From Adenophora triphylla var. japonica (taxonomy: Eukaryota; Streptophyta; Magnoliopsida; Asterales; Campanulaceae), in the NCBI GenBank assembly GCA_022495995.1, contig JAFEMH010002592.1:1-64000 (forward strand): DNA of 64,000 bases, in the 5' to 3' direction. The notes under the pieces are model-generated. The model saw only the letters and a program-made list of their open reading frames with translations. It was not told where the DNA came from and ran no database searches. Below, one piece after another: positions 57,385 through 64,000 of the stretch. Position 1 is the first letter of the stretch, and each line of letters opens with the position of its first letter. Made by a program: the position numbers and the translations under genes.

Positions 57385-59767
57385 TGTAAGTACCCAAATC
57401 CGGATCGTCAAAATCCGTTAGAAACTTAACCGAAATCTGTTAACTGGCCCGCTCCAGGCTAACCGGAACCCGTTGCCATGCCAACGAGACGTCCCGGGAC
57501 TGCCCCGAGCATCCCGTCGTCGAAGCATACTTAGCACACGTCATCGCACGTAAAAGTACGACTTTCCCTGAAAAACGCACTTTTCGGCACTTTCCGGGGG
57601 CATTTCGAACATTTTTCGGACTGTTGTTTTAAAAAACGGACAAAATTGGGACCCGGGAACGAACTCCCACATGGCTGGTGACTCATGGGACATGTGGCAA
57701 GCATGCCACCTCCCTCTAGTCGCCTTTCAATCAAAAATCAAGGCCAAAAGACTAAAATATCCCTGGTATACAGTCTAAGTCCGGCCGGACTCCCTTTGCA
57801 GACTTTCAGAAATTGCCAGCAAGTCCCTCAAAATTCCAAAATACCACAAAACCCCCTGGATTTCAGTCTAAGTCCAGCCAGACTCCTACTGAAAATTCAC
57901 CTATAAATAGAGAGGCTGTCAAAGCCATTTACAACAACAAAACCACTCTCCAAAAACACCATAGCCACGGCCCAAACCAGTTTCACCCCTTCCCAAGCTC
58001 CCGTTTTGCCTCGATACGCGTGAAACTTCCGTATTTCGATCAAATACGCCCCTCACCACTCCGAAACACCGTTCCAAACCACTTTCCGTATTCCGTATAC
58101 ACCCCCGAGCCAAAGGAGTCGACCCTAACCATATATATAACTCCCTCTCTCTAATCTCTCATTTCGTCTCGGTTTACGCGCCAGTCGCTACAACCGTTTC
58201 GAACAACATCTTTGAAATGTAGACGCCTCCGTCTAACGGGGTCCGATACGTTTTAGCCCCTAGATCCTCTTCTCTTCCCGTAAGAGAAGTAATCTCGGGT
58301 TAAAACGGCGTTCCGACCCCGTTCCGTTTACTTTTTATGTCATTTACAACTCCGGATCGATCGATCCGTCGATCGTCACTTACTTTTCTGTCATTTACAA
58401 TTCCGGACCGTTTGATCCATCGAACGTCATTTACAATTCCGAGCCGTTTTGGCTCGTTGATCTTCATTTACAATTTCGAGCCATTTGGCTCGTCGATCGT
58501 CATTTACAATTCCGAGCCGTTTTGGCTCGTTGATCGTCATTTACGATTCCGAATCGTTCGATTCCGTCGATACCGCATTTAAATACTGTCATTTACAAAG
58601 TCCAACCCGTTTGGATCGTGATAGTATTTACTTTTCAAAGTCCTAGTCGCAACCCGATTCGTTGATTGCATGTCATTTAATACGTTTTTCCCGCAAAAAT
58701 CGTTAACAATGTAATGCTCGGTTCAAAACCGGAGTTCGACCTTCGAACTCTCTTTCAAAACGCGCGAAATGACGTTTGGCATCCGAACGCTCATCTTCAA
58801 ACTTAAAAGCAAACTTTTGACATTCAAAAACATTTAATACGCTTTTTCCCGCAAAAATCGTTAACAATGTAATGCCCGGTTCAAAACCGGAGTTCGAACT
58901 TCGAACTCTCTTTCAAAACGTGCGAAATGACGTTTGGCATCCGAACGCTCATCTTCAAACTTAAAAGCAAACTTTTGACATTCAAAAACATTTAATACGT
59001 TTTTCTCGCAAAAATCGTTAACAATGTAATGTCCGGTTCAAAACCGAAGTTCGTCCTTCGAACTCTGTTTCAAAAGGCTCAAAATCGACGTTTGCCACGC
59101 AAACGCTCATTTCCGTCTCAAAACCGACGTTTGCCACGCAAACGCTCATTTCCGTCTCAAAACCGACGTTTGTCATTCAAACGCTCGTCTTTTCAAACAA
59201 AGTCACCTAATCAACGTTTGACATTCAAACCAAGATTAAGCTTGTCATTCAAGCCCCCATTTCAAAACACACACAAACACACACACAATTTCGAGAAAGG
59301 TAGAAAGACTCGTCATACGAGGTGTTTCGGATGATCTCGTAATACTCTTCTCGAAACGTAACATGACCTCCGAACCTAACAATCTCTGGTACCAAATAGC
59401 TTTTTACTCGTTTTTGCTACCAATAAAAATGATCCCCTGTTTTCAAAGCCTTTTCCTAAGTTTTTGCTACCAATAAAAACGACACCATTTTCACTAAAGC
59501 CGTTTCTCAACGTTTGAGCTCAAAATACAAAATCGCGTGGCGACTCCTCATTCCTTCCCAAGAAGCGAGGTCTCAGACACCAACCCTCCGCGAAAGACAA
59601 CCGCATTTCGCACCGCGCAAAATCCCAAGTAATTTCAGCAGTCCCGAGACGTCTCGTTGGCTGAAGAACGGGGAGTGTAACGGGCTCCGATTAACTTGGA
59701 GCGGGCGAGTTAACGGATTCCGGTTAACTTCTAATGGATTTTGGCGATCCGGATTTGGGTACTTACA
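57385..59767 (+). repeat. B 3' LTR
   Basis: 2383 bp, TGTAA to TTACA. Palindrome AGTCCGGCCGGACT at 57778-57791 and a two-mismatch copy at 57871-57884, 17 bp before the TATA box CTATAAATAG at 57901. Internal repeats: about five 45-bp units at 58337-58600 (CATTTACAATTCCGAGCCG) and three 156-bp units from about 58680. A U5 GTGGCGACTC is at 59537-59546. The first and last 100-plus bases form a long inverted repeat. The second LTR is not in the window, so ends rest on motif and homology. Confidence 0.8.
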
Positions 59768-60599
59768 ATCAGGTACCAAATAATGTGAATTATGGCTTGT
59801 ATTCATAGGTATAGCAATGTATAATCCATGTTGAATTGGATTGCTAAGAGATAAGATATGAATCCTAGGAGGATTATAATTGAGGAGTCCTTGTTGGACC
59901 TGAATTTGTATGTGAGGTGATTACAATCATAGGGGGATTATAACTGCTCAATGTCCCAATTTGAATAGGACAACGTAAACTGCACTTCTGCACGTGAGCC
60001 GAGATGGATTCTCCTCGTCATACATAGCCAGGTCGGCCTACATTGAGTCGGGGAAGAGATAAGAGGGAACTGGGGAAACCCAAGTCCTGGTGGTTTGATA
60101 GCCAAGGAGGCCTCCTCGTCGTCAAGGGAGCTCAGCTCAGCCTTGGAGGGAGGTCTCCCTCGGTATTGAGTTGGGCCTTAGTCATTTTGCCTGCTAATTC
60201 TAGGTTGACCTAGGGGAATGACGAGGTGGCTTGGTACGAGGAAGCCCATTTTCTTCCTCGTATATGAGACTTGATGGATTATGCTTAGGGCCCAATCCAT
60301 TTGGGCCTTGCCCGGACTAGCCCAAGTTCGTATCTCGATTTATACTGTTCACATACAATTATTAGTAAATTGTACGCCGCAATGAAATAGCGTAATACAA
60401 TTCGAATAGTGATAGTTAACACTAAACCATATCTCCAACAAATGTCTGTCCGAACTGCTAGAATAAAGTAATTAGAAAATAGCAATCAAACATTAATCAT
60501 ACAACACAACGATATACGTGGTCACCAACTTGGCTACGTATAACGTTGCGCTGTGCAATTGCTGTTTGAGTGCTATTTTCTATTGACTCTTTTCTAACA
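59768..60599 (+). other. Flank of B, probably including a copia LTR end
   Basis: No coding potential. It ends TCTAACA directly before a PBS-like sequence and copia gag, so the right part is likely the copia 5' LTR; its start is not clear. Confidence 0.4.
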
Positions 60600-60602
60600 A
60601 AC

Positions 60603-62524
60603 TGTTATCAGAGTTAGGTCTGGTTAAGAAAGGTTTAGGGGTATTACGTTGTAGAAAAAGATGGGATCGGGAATAAAATCAACAATTGACAAGTTCGATG
60701 GTAAGAATAGTTTTAGTTTTTGACAAATCAAGATGAAATTCATATTGAGAGACAAGGGTTTGTGGGCTACAGTGGCTTCTACAATCAAGGGTCATCAGGA
60801 TCCAAATGGCAAAACAAAAGTCGTTCCCACAGGGGTTGTTGCGGCTGCAACAACAGAGAGTTCGGATAAGGACACGCAGGTAGCAGAGAAGGAAGCAGCA
60901 GATCTGATCGCGATATATGAAAGGGACCAATCTAAAATTATAAGGTGTTTAAATGATGATGTTATATCGGATATTACAGATACTGATTCTGGAGGTGCTT
61001 TGTGTCTTGAGTTGGAAGATATGTTTTTGACACAATCATTTTCCAACAAGCTATATCTGAAGCAAAAGATGTACTCTCTTCGAATTAAGGAAGGTACGCC
61101 CATTATGGATCACCTAGATAGATTTATATTTTTATTACTTGAACTTCGTAATATAGATGCTAAAGTTGTGGATGATGATGTTGCATTAATGCTTCTTGTT
61201 TCATTACCTTTATCATATGCGTAATATGTTGACTCTAGTATCAATGGTAAGGAGACGATCACTGTAAAGGAGGTGAAATCCTCACTCAATACTAGAGAGT
61301 TGTGTCGAAAGGCAAGTGGTAATCTTAGTACAAATTACCAGTTAGCAGGAATTTAGTTGCGAAAGGCAACAAAGGTTCTGGCAGTAAGAAGAAAGCTTAT
61401 ATCAAGAAGGGTCCGAAACCTGGGGATACTTGTAATTATTGCAGGGAAAAGGGACATTGTAATACCGATTGTCATATGAAGAACCGAGTCAAGCCTCCTT
61501 TCCATTCCGAAGCTAATGTTGATGTAGTAGATAGTATCGGTTTTGATGAGGATTATGATAAAGTAACAGAAGAATTTACATGAAAGTTAGATGCGTGGAT
61601 TTTTGACTGTGTAGCTTCTTACCATATTAGTCTGAGTAGAGAGTGGTTTACAACTTATGGGCAGGTAGATGGGGGTTATATTTATACAACAACGTTACTT
61701 GCAAGGTAGTTGGTATTAGCTCTATCAAGTTGCGGGCTAATGATTAAAAATTATGCACTTTGAACGATGTGATACACGATCTACTAATGACCAAGAATCT
61801 GATTTTTTTTAGTCAGGTAGACAACGAAGGGTACAGTTTCAAAGGTAAAGGTGGAGCAATTTGTATTTGCAAAGGTTATAAAGTGATTCTGAGAAGCCTT
61901 AATCGGGGCTCATTATATTTCCTACATGGTATAACGATTTCTGGGTCAATTTGGGTTGCATCATTTGAGATGGTTAAGGAGGATATGACAATGTTTTGGC
62001 ATATTAGGCTTGGGCACAGCAGCACCATAGGGATGTAGACACTGGCGAATCAGGGTCTTCTTTGTGGTTAGAAGATCGAGAAACTCTAGACATATAATGG
62101 GTTGGAGTTTTGAAATAATGAGTTCGTTGAGTTCTGTAAATGAGTGGGGATTTCTGGACATATCACTTTTATGGGTACACCACAGCAGAATGGTGTCGGA
62201 AAACACATGAATCAGACAATGTTGACTATAGCAAGGAACATGCTCTCAAATATATGGTTGTCTAAACGGTTTTGGGCAGAATTGGTTAGTACATTATGTT
62301 ACTTGATAAATCGCACATCTCACAAATGTATCAACCTCAAAGTTCCCGTTGACGTATGGTCAGGTAAACATGTTTATTATTCTATAGTTTTTGGTTATAC
62401 TGCATATTATCATGTGTACGATGGAAAGTTAGAACCGAAAGCCATCAAATATTTGATATGGTATAGTTTTACCCGTATCGTACCCTATCAAACGGTAGCA
62501 TGCTCACCCACTGTGTGTGTTTAA
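60603..62524 (+). pseudogene. Degenerate Ty1/copia gag-pol
   Basis: PBS-like TGTTATCAGAG at 60603-60613 (one change from the initiator-Met type). Gag starts at 60661, has TGA at 60721-60723 and continues in frame to TAA at 61222-61224. A zinc knuckle CNYCREKGHCNTDC is at 61431-61472. The protease site reads FDCVAS instead of the usual DSGAS. A GAG-pre-integrase segment ends in WHIRLGH near 62000. The integrase fragment (62144-62524) has TPQQNGVGKHMN, with the catalytic Glu position altered. RT and RNase H are missing. Old and inactive. Confidence 0.8.
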
Positions 62525-63187
62525 CCGGTGTGGCAAGACTCTTTCTTGGTTTGTAAGGCCATCTCCAGCAGTTTGCTTTAAATTTTGCACGAAAACATCA
62601 AAATGGTTTAATTTCAGCATCAAATATCTTTCACCATCTCCAACAACATCTTGCTTCAAATTTTGCACCAAATAAGAATCTTTACAGAATATTCTTATTA
62701 TTTCATTTAATTAAAATATTTTTCATTAACCATATTTAATATTATTCAAATTACATTATATTAAATAGTATGCTATAAAACTTAAATAAGACAATTAATA
62801 ACTATAAATAAATAAATTTAAAATAAAAATTTATTAGAAGAAACATTAAAATAGATAATTTTGCTTAAATGAAAAAAAAATCCATAATATAAATAATAAA
62901 TTAAAAATATATACCATCTCCTTCTCAAATAAAAAAAATTGATAATTCATTTTGAGACGAAGGAGGAATTAGTAATTAAAAAAAATAACAAAAAAAAAAC
63001 AAAAAAGCTGAAATACCTTCTAGATCCACCACTTGGCTGAGAGAGATGCAAATCAATGAAGCCCGAGAGAGAGAGAGAGAGCTGAAGAAGACGACGCTAT
63101 TCAACAAAAAAAAAGGGATGGCGCAAGGCAAAACGTGGGCCAAATATAGCGCATGAGAATGGATTTAAGAGTTGTCCCTAATCTGCA
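62525..63187. other. AT-rich non-coding stretch
   Basis: Two direct copies of about 35 bp with CATCTCCA and TTGC-TTTAAATTTTGC at about 62559 and 62631, then very AT-rich DNA and a GA microsatellite at 63065-63085. It may be part of an old MITE; no matching inverted end was found. Confidence 0.4.
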
Positions 63188-63189
63188 TA

Positions 63190-63449
63190 CTCCCTCCTCC
63201 CAAAATGATATTCCTACTTTTTTTTTACTTTAACACGAAGGTACTTTGAGTAATAATTTTGGATTAGTTTAACTACCATAACAAATATCTAGAAATTGTT
63301 AATAATAGTATTTATAATGGTGTATCAATAATAAATTTTAAATTTTCATTAGAATAACTAAATAAATCTAAATTTATCGTGTAGTGTAAAGTACCTTCGC
63401 GTTAACAATAACGAAAGAAAATAGGAAGATCATTTTTTAACAGAGGGAG
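63190..63449. mobile_element. Stowaway-type MITE
   Basis: 260 bp flanked by TA on both sides (63188-63189, 63450-63451). The ends CTCCCTCCTCCCAAAATGAT and, reversed, CTCCCTCTGTTAAAAAATGAT form imperfect inverted repeats of about 32 bp. Size, TA target and CTCCCTC terminus fit Stowaway (Tc1/mariner) elements. Confidence 0.85.
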
Positions 63450-63451
63450 TA

Positions 63452-64000
63452 TTATATTGCCCTTTTCAGTTGTCTACTTGACCTGACATTGTGGTTTTAT
63501 TGTTTTTCTGTGCCAAATGCCAAGCAAGAAGAAACATGAATAGATGGTTTAGCAAAAACATTATTGAACATACCAAAAGTGTCAAGTTGGGCCAAACGGG
63601 TAAAGCCCAATCACAGACAGCCTTGACTCTCACATTCTCAATGAGCCTGGTCCAATCAGAGCAAAGCCCAAAGCCCGTCTCAAGTATCAGTTGACTAAGT
63701 CCATGGTCCGACCTAACAGGTCCCGACCTAACTTAGTCCGACCTCAATATCCAAGCTCTAATATGGGTACGATCTATGCTCTACCCGTCAGTCAGGTCGA
63801 CCATTCCTCAAATGGCGACCTCGACCAAAACAAACAAGTGACGACCTGACACTTGCCGGCGTATTTGGTTGAACAATTCTCATAACCACATCCCTACAAG
63901 TTAGGGGCCGTTATAGACACGTTCTCATGCCCAGTAACCGTCGCTACAATCTCGGAGCACATGTCGCCTCCCCAAAAATACAACCACCAACGCCTATAAA
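63452..64000. other. Unassigned flank, LTR-like
   Basis: GC content is higher than in the preceding DNA. Contains repeated CCGACCTAAC motifs near 63708-63745 and ends with CCTATAAA at the window edge, which could be the TATA box of another LTR. The 67-codon frame at 63491-63694 resembles nothing I know. Confidence 0.35.

Larger units (their letters stand above)
12492..59767 (+). mobile_element. Element B: Tat-lineage host element, interrupted by A and C
   Basis: Plus-strand element whose visible parts are 12492-17033 and 54302-59767. They include the integrase end, a post-pol hairpin, antisense DUF7745-like and PMD-like genes, tandem repeats, a pre-LTR hairpin, a PPT-like GAGGGGCT and the 3' LTR (57385-59767). 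Everything between 17034 and 54296 is element C with its own inserts. The left half is hidden behind element A and the window edge. B is the oldest Tat layer here: its genes carry stops and a lost splice site. ATCAG follows the LTR and may be one copy of the target-site duplication. Confidence 0.85.

Noticed and set aside
57385..59767. DNA transposon with long terminal inverted repeats
   Set aside because: The segment has a TATA box, the B palindromes, a U5 box and a PPT directly upstream, so it is an LTR; the inverted ends are reported as an oddity.
62525..63187. Complete PIF/Harbinger-type MITE starting GGCCATCTCCAGCAG
   Set aside because: No matching inverted end or target duplication could be found on the right.
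2..64000. tRNA or rRNA genes
   Set aside because: Only short tRNA-complementary PBS sequences were seen; no cloverleaf or rRNA segments recognised by eye.

Overview
The window is plant nuclear DNA made almost entirely of nested LTR retrotransposons, with a Stowaway-type MITE and a decayed Ty1/copia remnant at the right edge. An angiosperm is implied by Tat-lineage Ty3/gypsy elements with dual RNase H, plant mobile domain (PMD) and DUF7745-like genes, a chromovirus-type gag element and the MITE. I see no ordinary host gene, rRNA or tRNA gene, and I cannot name the species.

Layout. Element B (+ strand, from 12492 to 59767, its left part outside the window) is the oldest layer. Element A (- strand, from beyond the left edge to 12491) sits in B's integrase. 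Element C (17034-54296, TSD GATAC) sits in B's antisense PMD gene. Element D (19216-38116, TSD GCTGG) sits inside C's primer-binding site. Element E (38943-46998, - strand, different lineage, gag only) sits in C's leader. Solo LTR F (3395-4974, TSD GGGCT) sits in A's integrase. To the right of B are a degenerate copia element (to about 62525), AT-rich DNA, the MITE (63190-63449) and an unassigned flank ending in a TATA-like box.

A, B and D share one architecture: LTR, tRNA-type PBS, leader, gag-pol, a post-pol hairpin box, then two genes on the strand opposite to gag-pol, then tandem repeats, further hairpin boxes, a PPT-like GAGGGGCT and the 3' LTR. The antisense genes are a roughly 500-codon DUF7745-like gene with a basic tail and a multi-exon PMD-like gene. 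C has lost gag-pol and the DUF7745 gene but keeps the LTRs, leader, hairpins, PPT and the PMD gene.

The most interesting pattern is a family-specific 12-18 bp palindrome in the LTR and again upstream of the antisense genes: TATCTCGCGCGAGATA in A, AGTCCGGCCGGACT in B, TATGTCGYGCGACATA in C and ATCCGCGCGGAT in D. It usually lies about 17-55 bp upstream of a TATA-like box. This looks like a self-contained regulon in which gag-pol and antisense genes share an operator, with element-specific sites. A function in anti-silencing or self-control is inference only.

Caution: much of D (about 21.8-28.4 kb and 31.1-36.8 kb) and a patch of E (about 39.5-39.7 kb) carry recurrent changes at CAG/CTG, especially CAGA to CGTA and its complement. 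This looks like a sequencing or consensus artefact, so many apparent stops and frameshifts in D may not be real.
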